A DNA stretch of 64,000 nucleotides from Acorus gramineus (taxonomy: Eukaryota > Streptophyta > Magnoliopsida > Acorales > Acoraceae), in assembly GCA_030737835.1 (NCBI GenBank), contig CM060852.1:5881813-5945812 (forward strand), read 5' to 3'. Numbering within the stretch: the first letter of the stretch is position 1; each line of letters starts with the position of its first letter. Positions 45,738-59,188 of the stretch are shown here, in pieces. The notes under the pieces were generated by a model. That model had not been told where the DNA came from. It made no database searches and was given only the letters and a program-made list of their open reading frames with translations. Both the position numbers and the translations under genes were made by a program.

Positions 45738-48700
45738 TTAAAAAACCAGAAATGAAAGTAGAACATATAGAGCATTTTTTTTTATGTTCCATCAGATATT
45801 TGTTAAGGCAATGTAGACATCCAAACCTACCTATTTTCTTCTCCAGGTAAAATCATTAGAATAGGTTGGCAGTAACACTGATAATAGTGACACCAAGATT
45901 TATATAGAGACGTGCGATCCACATAGTAATTAACAATGACAGCTACTATAGAATATTCAAAATTTTGAACTATTCAGATCATGATGTGCTTCCTCTTGGT
46001 TATGCAAAATCTGGGAGAGCGCGCATGCATCAGTTATTACATGATTAGTCCAAGTTTGAAGTCTACGTATGGAATACTTACAGTTGCGAGATTTTCCTCA
46101 ACCTTAGTAGAAATTCAACATTCCCTTCCAAGAACAGAATTGGAGAATAGAGAAGTGGAGGAAGCTGTTGAAATTTCTGCGATTATCCAGAAACGATCAT
46201 AAGGAAAATAAAATGACTGACCTGGTAAATTCGGGTAAATGTAGATCATGAACACACCTTTTTGGAAACAAATATCATGAACATATGGATTGTTTTCGAC
46301 TTTCTCCAGAGCACAAGCTCATCGCAAACGTATGGACAGCACAGATGTGTTTGAGGTCAAAGAAACACAAGCTGGCTTCATTTTGGAACAAAACACGAGG
46401 AAGTTAAAGAGAATGAGTAGCAATGAAAAGGATATCTTCTCGGCATATTTGGGATGGTTGAGCAGCAGCAAAGCATTGTTGTTTATGACAGCACGAACCA
46501 GTAGTTCCTTGGCTTCTTCATTCTTCTTTTTCAACATGATGCACATCTACAAAGATTAAGCAATCAGTATCTTTATAGAAATATTCGACATTTGTCTGGA
46601 ACTTCAGGTATCTGAACTTTTAGCCATCCTGATCATTCACCAAAGCCAGGTAGTACTGCAGGCAGTGCTGGATAAAGAAATGTCTAACACAAGAAATTTA
46701 AATTTCACTATTGATTATAAAGGCTATGGAACTTTAAAACTAATGCAAACAGATCCATATGAATTTAAAAAAATTCTATAGACAAATTTATTGTAAGTTG
46801 CTGCCCAAATAGGGTTGCATGGTTTATCCTGTTGCTGCAAATCTTAAATATTACATTTTTAGTCAAAAGGGAGGGATATTTCCATGATTCAACCTGCAGA
46901 ATCCAAATTTTTTTGTATTACCAATCTGATATCAATGTCCTCATAAAGCAACCTTGAATACCACATAATTCCTGCAAGTTCACTGTACTGCACTCCATCT
47001 ATAAAAAAGAATGTGTCTAAACGGCCAAAAAAGGAGGGTAATGGGGTTTTTTTTCGCATGCTCTTGGAAAATAGTTTGACCATATAGCCACAGTAGTGGG
47101 CATGTTTAATAAGCAACTAAATAGCTATGAATGAATCTACGACTCTGATGGAGTATTTTCACAGAGTCATCAGGAAGCATACTAAACATAGCAATGTATT
47201 TGAATCTATAATCATTTCTATTCCACTGCAGGTCATCAAACATCCATGAGAAAAAGAGGTGAAAAACAGAATGCTGATTTTCTTACAAATCTTGAGAGAG
47301 AATACTATATTTGAGCAGAAATTAGATATAATAAAAGTAATATATGTGACAAAATCATGCACAAGAGCAAAAGGATGAATGTTGAGTGAAAGCTTGTTGG
47401 ACAACAATAATTTATCCCAATATATAGTTAAATACACCAGCCTCCAATTGCAAACAATTGCTAAACAATATTTTCCAAGTCCTCAACTTTGACATGCAGA
47501 GAAAAGATGCTTGAATTAACTGTGAATAGGACAATTGAATCTCTCTCACTTGTTCAGGCTAAATGAAACTCATTAATTAACTGATTTACTGTAGATCAGT
47601 GGGTACAATTTTTTTTTTTTTTGATGAAAAATAAGTAATGAAATTTGATCTCAAGACCTAGTTGCATGGTCAACTATTGAGCTATGAGTCTAATCCTTCG
47701 GTACAAACATTGTGGATTATTGAAGAAGAATTTGATATTGTAAACAATGAATGTAATGTTTCTCCCAATGCAAATATAAATATTATTCAGTAACGCTTTT
47801 TGGCCAAAATCCACAAATGAATTACACACTTTGTAAGTAGCTAGATGTTCTGCTCTCAGTTTAGTTTAAACAAGGGGAAAGAATTAGTCATTAAGCACAA
47901 TACCAAGAAACACTGGCATGCACTGCATAATCATGAGATTTACCATAAACCCTGCTATTAACTTTTTTTTCCTGGTTGTGAATTAGAAATTACTCAGGAT
48001 GCTATGTTCATTTTTCTTTTAGAAAAAGTGATCAAATGGATCCTCATTTAGGAGACACATTTCCTTTTAGTTAGACATGTTGTGAATTCTCTCTCCATAA
48101 TGCCATTTTCTATTTCATGATGCTAATTCATTTATGTTTTTAGGAAAAGTAATAAAATCGATCCTCATTTAGTACGCACAAAAGTTTCCTTTCAGATATA
48201 AATTTTGTGAATTATTTTTCCCCACAATGTCATTTTCTATAGTACTGTCAAAATCCGTTATAGCCATAGCCTTACCAAGTCCTGCACCCTTTTTTTCTTT
48301 TTTTTGGGGGAGGGGCAATCCAACCCTGTGTTAACTAAATCATACGCTTAATTATGAAAACACAATCATATTTATTTTTTGTAATTACAGAACCATTGTT
48401 AATATTAGAGAGTTCAACAAAGAACAAACTTAATTGGTAGTGTTTGTACATCTCGTGTTACGATTGTTATCTTGTGGAGTGCATTTTGGATTCTGGGTCG
48501 TTGCAGGAGGTGTATGATTTTAATTTATATGCCTTAGGGGATTGCATGTATCTGAGACATTTTTTATTGTCAGAGAAACAACGTTGTGTTGTAAATAAGC
48601 AAAGTGAATTATCTAAAATTATCAATTTGAGGAAACAATATAGAAAGGTCAAGTATTAAAAGATGCAAGGAAAAACAAAGCAGGAAATAGAACACAAACA

Positions 48701-51700
48701 AAAAAAAAGGATAATATATGTCAAACCAGAGGGAACAAGGAATTTTTTTTTAAGAAGACGCTAAATCTGTAACTGCAGAAAGGGAGAAATAAGACAACAA
48801 TGACAAACAAATAAGCAAGAGGCCACATATGCATGCCTATATGTAGCATATCCTGGCTGCTCAGCAGGAAAAGAATAAGTATTTATGTAGGTGGATGATA
48901 AAGAGACAACAGAAACAGAGAATTAACTGGATCCCCAACTTGTCAGAGTGGAAAACACAGGACACCAGGCACTTCAAGAAGAAATTGGTTGTACTCTGAG
49001 AGTGGTGGAAATAAGACCCAATTGCAATTGGAGAAAATCCAATGATAACAGATCTTCCTTTTTTAATTTCCTTGGTAAGGATAATAGATAGAGTGAAGCA
49101 CTCTTCTACTGATCAGCAAGAAACTATATGCTCTTAAGAATTGAATTAATTTAACACTCAGAGGAGAAAAATGACGAGTGACTTACTTTATCAAGTTCCT
49201 TGGCGACCTCATCAGCCATTTGTGCAATACCATCATCCTCCAATGACACTGGAGCTCCTAAATCTGTCATGGGTTCATCTACAGAACCATGCACTAGAGA
49301 AGTCGGATGGTCAGAACACGAATTTGTGTTAACACCTTCCACATTTACAGTTTCTGTAGCCTGATCAAATGAAGAATCAAGATAATTAATAGGCAACCAC
49401 TTAATTACTAGATTTTAATCATGCTACATAAAATCCAGAGCAAAGATAGTCCTACAAACTGCTCCCTGTGACTTATTCAAATAATTACCAATTTCTCATC
49501 AGTTTTTGTCGCGGCTTTCATCAATATCCTACAGCATATGAGACACAGACCATTTACATCACAACTCAGTAACCAAACAAATAACCCGCACTTACAGCAT
49601 TAAAATTCTGTGGCAAAACCTGTTTTCAGGAAGAGATTGTGCGATGCGCTTTAATGGATTTGAGGTTATAGGATCTGCATTTGGTTCCTGAAATGCAGTA
49701 TTGAATATAGATTAAACAAACTAAGCATGGGATAAAATGAATAACAAATTCAGTTATAATGAGATGAATATGTGAACTCATAATGAGGTCATCACTCTCA
49801 TTTTAGGCAATGCACTCTCCATAAAGTAATATTCTTAAAATGATATCAAATTAAAATAACAACACCAACATCATCATAATCCGGTACAGTAATGTTTGTG
49901 GTTGGATTTACAAGTCATATCCATACATTCCTATCCAAGACATAACTTGTGAGTTTGTTATCTGCATAATCCTTGCAAACTATATCCAAGATAAAGTTAC
50001 TAATTATTATCTTCCTATTTCTGATTTTATCAACCACAATCTGCTGGCGGTTTCTTACTGGTTGGATCTTTGGCACTAAATTGAATAAGAGAGAGAGTAT
50101 TATATGACAAGGGAAGAACATGGAATCTATATCTTTCAAAAAAAAAAATATGAACTAGTTTGAACCTCTAGTGATTTCCTCTTTAAAGGCGGGCTCAACA
50201 ATGTGCATTTTGTCTCAGCAGATTGGCCTGCCCTGGATGCAATAACAGGTTGTGATCCCATGGTTCCTTCTGACTGTTGTACAGAAACTGGTTCTCTTTG
50301 TATTGTAGGTTTTGATGTATCAGTGTTTGATTGTATCCTACAATGCAACAAAGGAATCACTCAGATAACTAATTACAACACTATGAAATAACTAAAATAA
50401 CATAAGGGAGATCATACCTTGAAATATTCATTGCAGAAGTCTCGCATCTGCTTTCAACTGTCTGAGGAGAAATTCTTTGTTTTGCAAGTGAAGTGATCTT
50501 TGGATTCCTTGCAGGTACCAGGCTTGAAAGGACAAGTTTAGAAATGATACTTTTTCGAGTATTAGATATACTTTTTCCAGGGAGCTCAGCAGGATGATCC
50601 TGAGGACTGAAGGAAACTCAAGTAAAAACCATCCAAATATGAAGTGTTATTTTAATGTCCCATCTCAGAGTTTTTAACTACATGAAACTTAGGTTAGATT
50701 GAGCAACTGAAGTGCATAAGCTAAATATAAGAGGACCTGAGAAAACAGTATATAAGAAAGTTAAAAATTTTGAACATTTGCAATACAGTTGATGGATATG
50801 TATGAAGAAGTGTTGGAATATCATAGATTGAAATTTAAATTGGAAGATAATAGTGTGAATAACCAGAAAGGTATATCAAATATAAATTACCATTATGCTG
50901 ACAATAGAAAGTCAAGAATTAATGGTGAAAAGTTCAAGTTATATTTATAACAAAAAATAATGAGCTGTCACGAATATGCAACAGATTCAAGCCTAGACAT
51001 TTCCAGAGAGACAAGCTGACTGCTATAAATCAAGTTAAAGCATATAAGAAATAGCTCATTAAGTAAAAACAATTTAGTTAAAGTATCATTCTAAACAATG
51101 TAGCTTGCTCCATGCATTTTGAACAGCACCCTTATCAACTAGTGGAATTTTTTGATCTCAAGCATCATTATCCTTCTTTTAAAACTATTTTTTATTAAAT
51201 AAATATTTAAAAAAATTAATTATAATCTAGTGGATTTTTTTATCTCAAGCATCCTTATCAACCAGAAATTTATTGTCCAAAAGTATGCTGCAACTAATTG
51301 TGCATCTAGCAAAAGACCATATGGATGAAAGTTGTTGACAACATTCTTTTTGCACTGCAAAAATTGAATTTCATAAAGATGACTTACCCAGAACCATCAC
51401 CAGTTTTGTTCCCTTTACTTTGTAATAGACTTGATGCACTTAAACTTGCTGCTCCGCTATGTAAGCTTGAACTTCCAACATTTTGATTTCCTTCTAGATT
51501 GACTCTTTCCCTAGATTCAAATTAATAGACAAACAGATGAATTAAATCCATCATATCAATCGCCTTAGCACCCCCTCCAAAAGAGAAGCTGAACCAATTC
51601 AATTACCTATCTCCATTTGCACGATGCATGGGCATGCCTCTTTCTGTTTTTCTGTTCATAGCATAAAGCTTCTGGGGAGTTGATACAGGGTTCATTAGAG

Positions 51701-54600
51701 AACCAGTTTTTCCTGAACTTTTGAGAAACTCCGGGTGCGATGAACTGTGACCTTTTTCTTTCATGGCCATCGGTTTATCAATTCTGGATCCAAGAAACAT
51801 TGATATGATCAGAATCTTGGAAAAAGTAACACTATGAAAAATTTACTAATTATAGATGTCCAATTTTCACAAGTGGAACTTCAATAAGGCTTTGTGTGGA
51901 CACATCTCGTACCTCACTATACTATTTCATACATGATCAATATAATGGAGGACAATAGTTTGTGTTTTATTATTTTGATGTTAACAACATAATTTTAGCA
52001 TCTGCAAATAATCTAATTTTCATCACATCTTGGATGTGGCCAAGCAGAAAGGAATGGTATAAGGTAAACTTTAAAAAATGACCCATAAGTACCTATGCAA
52101 TAGTGATATAAGAACCTTTGATGATGAATTCTGGTTCTCTTTAACTTTTTTTCTTTCAAGCAGCATCTCCCGTGTGTCATTGGTCATAGAAGTGTCCTCA
52201 GTAGCTTTATTCTCATCTGGTCTGTCAATGCCTAGATTACCCCTGGCTAAATGACCACATTGCTCAGGTTGTTTCTGAAAGGCACAGTCAGTCTTCCCTG
52301 ATTCTCGGACAGATACTGAAGGTGAACATATTGAGTTGCATGAATTGACTGGGCTTGAATTCCGGGAATGTGAACTAGATGCTGGTTTCAAATTCTCATC
52401 AACTTGGCCCCTGATTGAGTGAGTGTCAACTGGATTCAACAAACAATGTGTTTTCTGAACATCTGGAACCCTCTCCACCAATCCATCATCAGGGGCAGGC
52501 TGGATGGATAATTCTTGGATAGGATCTTGAGCATTCGAGCCTAAGAAATCTGAACCATTTTCCTTGAGTTCACTCGTATTATATTCTTTTCCACTTCCTT
52601 GTTCACTTAAACTTGCTTTCTTCCCTGGTGAATGTATTGCATCCTGTGGCACATCCAGGTTTGTAGCACTTGGAGAATGCTTGTTAGTCATAGTATCAGG
52701 TTCCCCTTTGTTTCTGTTTTGCTTGAACTTTGATGTACCCATGCTATCTAATGCATCAACTTTCTCTGCATCTGTATCTCCAAATTTATTGGCACTTGTA
52801 GCTGAAGAGCTTCTGGAATCATGAAATTTGTCATTTCTAGTCAAATGACTAAATCCTTGATCATCCGTGCATTTCTCAGATCTCATTCCCCCTTTCATAA
52901 AACTTGTATCAAGATCAAACTCATCCAACCTGCAAAGCAAACCAAAAAATGTAGTAGCTAACAGATTTCTTATATGGATAGTATGCACATTCATCATCAT
53001 CAACAAATACTGAGAATTTGCACATGAATGCTGCACTTACTCATTAAAATCAAAAAAGGATAACCCTTTTTGTTTTCCTTTCTTCTCTTGTAGAAATAGT
53101 TCTTCTCCAGAATTTTCCTTGGGCTTTTCAGATTTCTTAGGTGGGCTTGAGAAATTTAGGTCTGAGGCATTTACTTTAAAGGATGATATTTTGTCAAAAC
53201 CACCTTCAAACCCAAAATCCATATCCCTGTGCACAGTGGAATCATCTCCATAAATATTGACCTTGGTGGATGACAACAAATAAATTATTACAGTGAACAT
53301 TTCTAATCAAATTAATCTGCTTTATAGTCACCAGATCAATGCAAGAGATGCCAACAAGACATCATCATGGCATAGAATTCCAGGATGATGAAACAAAAAG
53401 AAACATATACAGAAGTTAACTTGTGTAAACAGATGAGAAACATAAGTAATTCATGAAGTTAACTTGAGGTGGAAGACAAGATTAATCCTGAAAATCTTCT
53501 GGAAAACTTTAAATCGTATTCTGCAACAACTGATAATATTTTCTCCATAGCAATAACTTACACCTCGAAGTTGAACAGGACTCTCAACTGATAATCTAGC
53601 ATTTGAGGACAAAAAGTTGAAATGCACTGTAGATGCAGTGTCATTAGAGTTTCTGTCAGGAGTCTCAGGACACACCATATTAGCTAACCAGCTGAAAACG
53701 GTCATCAAAGATAAGGGAAAAAAGGATGGTCAACAATTCCAAAGCCTAGGCACACTGTAACCAATTCAAAATTCAATCATTTGAAAACCAACTAAGAAAA
53801 CCTCATTTTTTGAAAAGCTCCCTTCCACAAGCTTCTCCAAACAAAATATTTTCACACATTTCCACAAAGAAAGTCAAAACATGAAAGCTAATATAATTAT
53901 GTAAGTTAAAACCCCTAAAATCGTTTTTGCAACTAATTGGGGACATGGATACTGCAAAAGCAAAACATGCCCAATAATTGGTTCTAATTGGGCCTTAGTC
54001 TTGGCTTAACCTCATTTTTAATCTTAAAGAAAAAGGGCCTTATTCTTCCTAAATAATAATTAAGAAAAATCTAAATGAAAAAGCTGTCCACCACATTAAG
54101 CAACTTCATTTTGCTTAATGTGCAAGTCGAACAGATACAAATAAGTCCTTGAAAGCTTTATCGCAAGATGAGATATGACAGGCAAATATTAGAAAATACT
54201 TAACAATTTGTCAAAGCTGAAGTTTTTTTTCTTCCCCTTGGAAGCTGTTTCACCGCCAAAATCCAACGAATCATCACTTGACAGCTTTAAGTTCCAGGAC
54301 GGAAGGAATGCATCCCCCATTTCCTCATCTGTTATGCAAAAAGTCAGCACACATGTAGTTCAAAAAAATATCTATAGCTCTAATATCATTAGTGTGGAGC
54401 ATTTAAAAAACTCAAATTTGAAATATGCACATGGTTAACCCATATTTATTATTCTGCAATACATACCCAACAGAAAACAGTTATCATGTAACTATGTAAG
54501 GATAAATTTGACATAAAGGAAATTGCACACCCATACCAAGCATCAAGCTTTTCTTCTTTGAAGCAGGGGATGAAGAATGATTTTTCGCTGATTCTTCCAT
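45738..54600 (-). CDS. Homologue of 'uncharacterized protein At4g18490', long disordered protein
   Basis: Exons by splice signals and phase: 54537-54600, 54205-54328, 53562-53691, 53041-53261, 52093-52929, 51607-51783, 51388-51510, 50418-50606, 50166-50337, 49620-49687, 49489-49528, 49187-49360, 46436-46546 and, less surely, 45738-45785. Total 826 codons with the stop. The protein starts [17 protein letters not shown]. It has an N-terminal block of acidic/aromatic motifs ([52 protein letters not shown]) and then a long Ser/Lys/Asn-rich low-complexity middle. A conserved C-terminal helix follows (EVAKELDK, then [28 protein letters not shown]). This layout matches the plant family named after At4g18490; the match is from memory and the function is unknown. 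Exon 5 could end instead at 52116, but only 52093 keeps phase with exon 6. The 3' end is the weakest part. Confidence 0.75.
45786..46435 (-). other. Candidate U12-type AT-AC intron
   Basis: After codon AAG (46436) the minus strand continues ATATCCTTT, the exact consensus of U12 AT-AC donors, where no GT donor is available nearby. Near the other end is TTGCCTTAACA (45800-45811 region), close to the U12 branch consensus TTCCTTAAC. It is followed about 16 bases on by AC at 45787-45786. The next frame ([15 protein letters not shown], stop at 45738) restores the isoleucine-basic start expected after the conserved EK. Alternative: the frame reads through to a stop at 46319. Confidence 0.5.
47998..48243. 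repeat. Tandem duplication in intron 12, about 120-bp unit
   Basis: 'gatgctatgttcatttt' (47999) and 'gatgctaattcattta' (48119) each lead into 'aaaaagt(g/a)at(c/a)aaat(g/c)gatcctcattta' and 'aatg(c/t)cattttctat'. Non-coding. Confidence 0.7.
51137..51275. repeat. Short direct repeat in an intron
   Basis: 'ctagtgga(a)ttttttgatctcaagcatc' near 51139 and 'ctagtggatttttttatctcaagcatc' near 51226, about 87 bp apart, lying in the intron between exons 7 and 8. Confidence 0.6.
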
Positions 54601-55823
54601 CTGACTGCATCTCATCAGAAAGGAATGCATGTTATGTCAAGATAGAGATCAAGTTTCAGTTAAGAAATATAAAATGTTCCAAAAAAATATATATCATAAG
54701 CACATTAAACTAATAAACTTTAACAGTATCACTATTTGATGACATCACTACTAATCTACACTCATTCTGATGATTTCTATTTTGCAACCATGTCCAAATT
54801 GATACAACAAATGTCTGACAGTGACACAAGCCTCGGGCAGAGACAGATATGTTCCACTTTAACATATTTACTGAAATGAGAAATCTAGAACAAGATAAAT
54901 ATCAAATCTTCTAATGTAATTTCATTAAACATCCTGCCACCTTTTCCATCCTAACTTTTATTACGCACAACATTCCATCATCAAGAACTATCAGAATAAC
55001 ATATAACTATCATTCTACTATGTGGAATACAATAATTTATATGCATTTTTGCCAAAAGATTAAATAAAGATTCAAAGCAGCAGCAAACTAGCCTTTTAGT
55101 ATACCATATGATCTAGGTCACTAAGCAATATAGCTCTATCACAATTACAGGCACATGATTCATTATTCGACCTCAAAAAAATTTCCTACCATACAATACA
55201 ACAAGGACTGGAACGGTCTTAATGGACTAGCATTTATATGTCAGAACAGTTCATTTGTTACTAACAAATGGCAGTCAAACATATCTGGAATTCTGGATCC
55301 AACAAACATTTCTAAATGAAGAAACTTTGCTAAATAAATTTCTGAATCGTTCATCCAACACAGTCTACTATCCAACAACCATCATATTTCATCTAAATTG
55401 ATTCAAAATCACATAAGAAGCTGAATTCCAATAGAAAAAGCAGTAAAATGTAATCATCGTTAAACAAAAACACCGAGTCGTCATTTCATCATCATAACTG
55501 CAGGTCGAACACAAAATATGCATAAATTAAAGTGAGATTTCATTACGTCACGTTTTTCCCCCCAAATTTTCGATGAAAACTAAAAATAAAAAACGCACAA
55601 TTCAAAGAAGATCCAGTGACCTTGTGAAATGAGAACTCTGATAAAGCAAAATATTGAAAAATCAAAGTGAGATTTCATCAGATCACGCATTCCCTCAAAT
55701 CTTCCATGGAAACCGAAAGCACAAAAGCACAGTCCATTGAAGATCCATTGAACTTACAAATCTTCGATAATCCACAGCTCGATCAAGCAAAATCAACGGA
55801 CAAACTAATTCAACAAGCATTAG

Positions 55824-55844
55824 AGAGAGAGAGAGAGAGAGAGA
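55824..55844 (+). repeat. (GA)n microsatellite
   Basis: Uninterrupted GA repeat of about 10 units just inside the first intron of the At4g18490-like gene. Confidence 0.9.
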
Positions 55845-55845
55845 C

Positions 55846-55922
55846 CTGGATGTCTGCAAGAACCGCTGCAAGGATTGAACAGAAACCGGGCCCGGGAAAA
55901 TTTTCGAGGGGTCGATTTATAG
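55846..55922 (-). promoter_or_regulatory. TATA box and 5' UTR exon of the At4g18490-like gene
   Basis: Minus strand CTATAAAT at 55915-55922. Transcription would start near 55890. The leader exon would end at 55846 with 'atccag' then GTCTCT, followed by an (AG)n/(CT)n intron start. The matching acceptor is 'gatgcag' just before 'tcagATG' at 54600. The stretch just downstream of the TATA box is GC-rich. Confidence 0.6.
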
Positions 55923-56084
55923 CCTCGAAGGGCGGGGCACTCAAATTTCTCTTGAATGACCAAAACATCCCTGTAAAAGGCTCGAATTTATTATCGACCG
56001 TTCTCATTCCCTATCATCCATATACTACCATATATATATGACACGCGAAATGGGCGAATCATTTTGTCCTTCTCTGGTGTATTT

Positions 56085-56715
56085 TCCGATCGGCCCCCGT
56101 ATTTCACTAGTTTTACAATCAGATACCTATACTTGTTATAAAAAGGTCCCTCATAGTTATAACCGGGTCCGCGAAAAACATGCAACTATAAAGCTAGTAA
56201 ATGAACCAAGCCGCTCGGGCTTGACTCAGGCTCAGCTTAGTTTGAGCTCATTCAGGATCGTTCAATTAGACAAATAAACGAACTTGAACAATTTTTAAAG
56301 CTCGGTTAGGCTTGGAACCTGAAACGAGTTTCATTTTCTGTTTAAACTCGATTCGTTTGTGTTATAAAAAACTTAGTTGAAGCTTGGTTCAACTCTTTTG
56401 TAAAATCAGAATATTAAATCAATACAAAATTATGCTCGACTAGGCTCATGAACTTGGCTCGTTTAGGCTAAAATTTTATTTTCACCCCTAAAAATCCTAA
56501 AATGAAGAAGAACACTAAGCTCGTTTAGGCTCGTGAGCTCAGCTCGGCTCGTTTATAAACGAGCTGAGCTTAAACATGTCAAAGCTCGACTCGTTTGGCT
56601 CGTTTATCATCCCTATGCGACTAATTTTGTCTTTTTATGGGCTATTTGCAGAACCGCCCCCAAGTTCTACCTGCTTCACAATCAGATCCGTATTAGTGTT
56701 ACAAATAGGTCCCAC
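56085..56715. repeat. Direct duplication flanking a hAT-like MITE
   Basis: 56085-56180 ('cggcccccgtatttcac..ttcacaatcagata..ttgttataaaaaggtccc'-type) is matched by 56640-56715 ('accgcccccaagttctac..cacaatcagatccg..gttacaaataggtccc'). The two diverged units were probably adjacent before the element at 56189-56615 inserted. Confidence 0.65.
56189..56615. mobile_element. hAT-like MITE with GAGC/GCTC arrays
   Basis: 427 bp. Left end TAAAGCTAGTAAATGAACCA; right end, as reverse complement, TAGGGATGATAAACGAGCCA. Flanked by TGCAACTA (56181-56188) and TGCGACTA (56616-56623), an 8-bp duplication with one mismatch. Interior full of 'gctcg'/'cgagc' motifs, including the palindrome 'ctcgtttataaacgag' near 56545. 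Confidence 0.75.
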
Positions 56716-57218
56716 ATTCAGATATTTAAATTTATAATGAGATCCCTGATATCAAAACATGACTTTTCAAATTTCATAAAATTTTGTCCAATGTTTTTTA
56801 AGACTATTAAGATACATATATAATCATAGAATAAATATTTTAATCTAATTTAATAAATACTAAAATTACAAATGGAATCAGATTTATTTAAGCCCATCAA
56901 GTTATTAATAGCAAGTCTCTACTATATTTTCAGTTTTCATTTTTATATTTTTATATTTATAACTATATATCTTCGCATCTCGTATTTCATGTTAATAATC
57001 AGAAAACTAACCATTCCGTAAATTTTCATAAATCCTTCTTCATTTTACACAGCAAGTGTATCCACTTATTCTTGACACTCTCCCCCCCCCCCCCTCAATA
57101 AGGGATTCTCACTTCTAATAAAAAATTTAAATCAGTTTATTGATCATTAGTGTCATAATTATTATTAAATATTATGGTTGCATTGATCATTCGATGAGAG
57201 ACTAAAACATAATCTACG

Positions 57219-57483
57219 AGGTCAGTTTGGTCAGTACCCAACTAGACACCCCTTTAATCGAACTACACAATGTATAAATCAAACTGCACAACCAATTGTT
57301 GGTTATATATTTCATTCTCCTATTAGATACTGATGATACTTAGGAATTCATATTTTCTCCAATAGCTGATTGGATCCAATAAGAGAGTGAAATATATACC
57401 CAATAATTAGTTGTGTAATTCAATTTATACGTCATGCAGTTCAATTAAAGGGGTGTTCAGTTCGGTACTGACAGAATAGACCA
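57219..57483. mobile_element. Palindromic MITE, about 265 bp
   Basis: The left half ('ggtcagtacccaactagaca ccccttta') and right half ('taaaggggtgttcagttcgg tactgaca') are inverted copies. A diverged relative lies at 21790-21975. A C-run (57081-57092) lies just upstream. Confidence 0.7.
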
Positions 57484-57489
57484 GATCCA

Positions 57490-58585
57490 GCCTTATAATT
57501 TACATAAACCGTGTAATGCTATATTCATATAATTGTACTGTTATATCTCTTTTTTTTAACAAATGAATTGCATAAATAAAGTTCCATGGACTGTTTATTA
57601 TTTCCATAAACTAATTATACTTTACAATTAATTAAATTTGAGGTCACAATTAACTAAACAATTTTCTTTCGTATTAATGTTTTCCTACCATTCTTCAAGG
57701 TAGGCTCTTTCGTGTAGAAGGAAGAATTATTCATGTCTAACTAATATAGATTTGTGTTTCATTAAATTTAATATTCATTAAAGTTTTTCAGTATTAAAAT
57801 ATAATCAATAATACGTTCGTTTGCTCGTACAATACACTAGTTTCATTTAATCATATAAAAAATAATCATCTGAAAAAAATTGAATAACGTTGGGCACAAT
57901 ACACGGGATAAGACATTTTGATTTTTTTAAATAATAAATCTTATCGTCTACCATTACCCTCATAAAAATAATAAATTTTATTTAGTTTGATAATATTTAT
58001 ATGAAAAATATATAGAAATCCATAATGTATTACATGGATCTATTAGATAATAAACAAATTAAAAAAATACTACCAATGCTTATATCTCCCCTGAGAAATA
58101 TATATATCATTGGATAGTATATGCCGCATACTGCATGTAACACTGGTCAAAAAAAATATATGTTCCCTTTAAAAATTCGTATCTCTCAAAATGTGGTTAC
58201 ATATGCCAAAAAATAATGTTGAGGTACGCTTAGAAAATTAATATTTTGAATATCATTTGTTGCTGATACTGTGATACACCGGGTTTTTTTTTTTTTTAAT
58301 ATAGATCCTTTTAATTTTTTTCGAGGTTCTTTTAATTTTTTGTGGTAGATTGATTTTAATTAGGGCCCATAGGTTATAAACCCTACCTACATATGAAATT
58401 CTATAAACATCAACAACTCACAACTAAAAAAAAAAAAAAAAACCATCCATTATCCATCTGGATTATCCACGTGTATAGTGTGCCCTCACCCATTTTTTTT
58501 AATAACCCTCCCCCCTCCCTATAAAACAAAAGCCTCATTTTGTCCATATCCCACAAATAATAATGGAGGCATGAATCCCACTCCT
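57490..58585. other. Intergenic AT-rich stretch
   Basis: No gene or clear element seen; A-runs near 58427 and T-runs near 58285. Confidence 0.4.
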
Positions 58586-58589
58586 CGAC

Positions 58590-59180
58590 GTCCCCACCTA
58601 AACGCCCATCTCCAAAAAAATAAAAATTTGAATCTCTTTTTTTTATGCATTAACTATTTCTAATATCAATAATCATCTCTAAAAAAATCCATAATTTTTA
58701 ATTTTTGTTTCATTAACTGTCTTACAATCTAGAATCTATAATCTATAATCCTCTCCTCTCCTCCATCAACATTTTGAAAGTATATAATTTTTTCCTTTTA
58801 TCTTATTGTCATTGTTATTAATTTATTTAAAGTTTAAAATATTTGTGTAAATATCTAAAATAATCAAATCATTCAACATTTTCAGAATATAAAACCTCGT
58901 CGAGGTCAAATTTAAATGTATGTATTGCTTATTAGATTTATGTTTTAATATCTTTTTTTGTGAATTATCAATATTGAATATGACATATCATTTTAAAATA
59001 TGATAATTATTTTTTATAATTATTTAGTGATATATTTATGTGAATGTCTTTATTTCATTTTATACATATTTTTAATCAATGCTATTGAAATAAAAAAAAA
59101 AACATAATGGTATAATTTTAGAAAATATTTATATAAGTCACATGAGGCCCCCTTTTATAAAAATCATGACTCCACCACTG
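58590..59180 (+). repeat. Dispersed repeat, copy 2 (pair with 25845-26410)
   Basis: Same orientation and order of motifs as the first copy. Ends with 'aaatcatgactccaccactg' just before the solo LTR. Confidence 0.7.
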
Positions 59181-59188
59181 GTAACAAC

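Noticed and set aside
46290..46559. 89-residue plus-strand frame
   Set aside because: Lies opposite the conserved [16 protein letters not shown] exon; no independent support.
49604..49613. Possible micro-exon (RILML) between exons 10 and 11 of the At4g18490-like gene
   Set aside because: The acceptor and donor are plausible, but phase and the related start of exon 11 (RILMKAATK) favour direct splicing to 49528.
52564..52824. 86-residue plus-strand frame
   Set aside because: Antisense shadow of the large exon 5 of the At4g18490-like gene, which has consistent splice phases.
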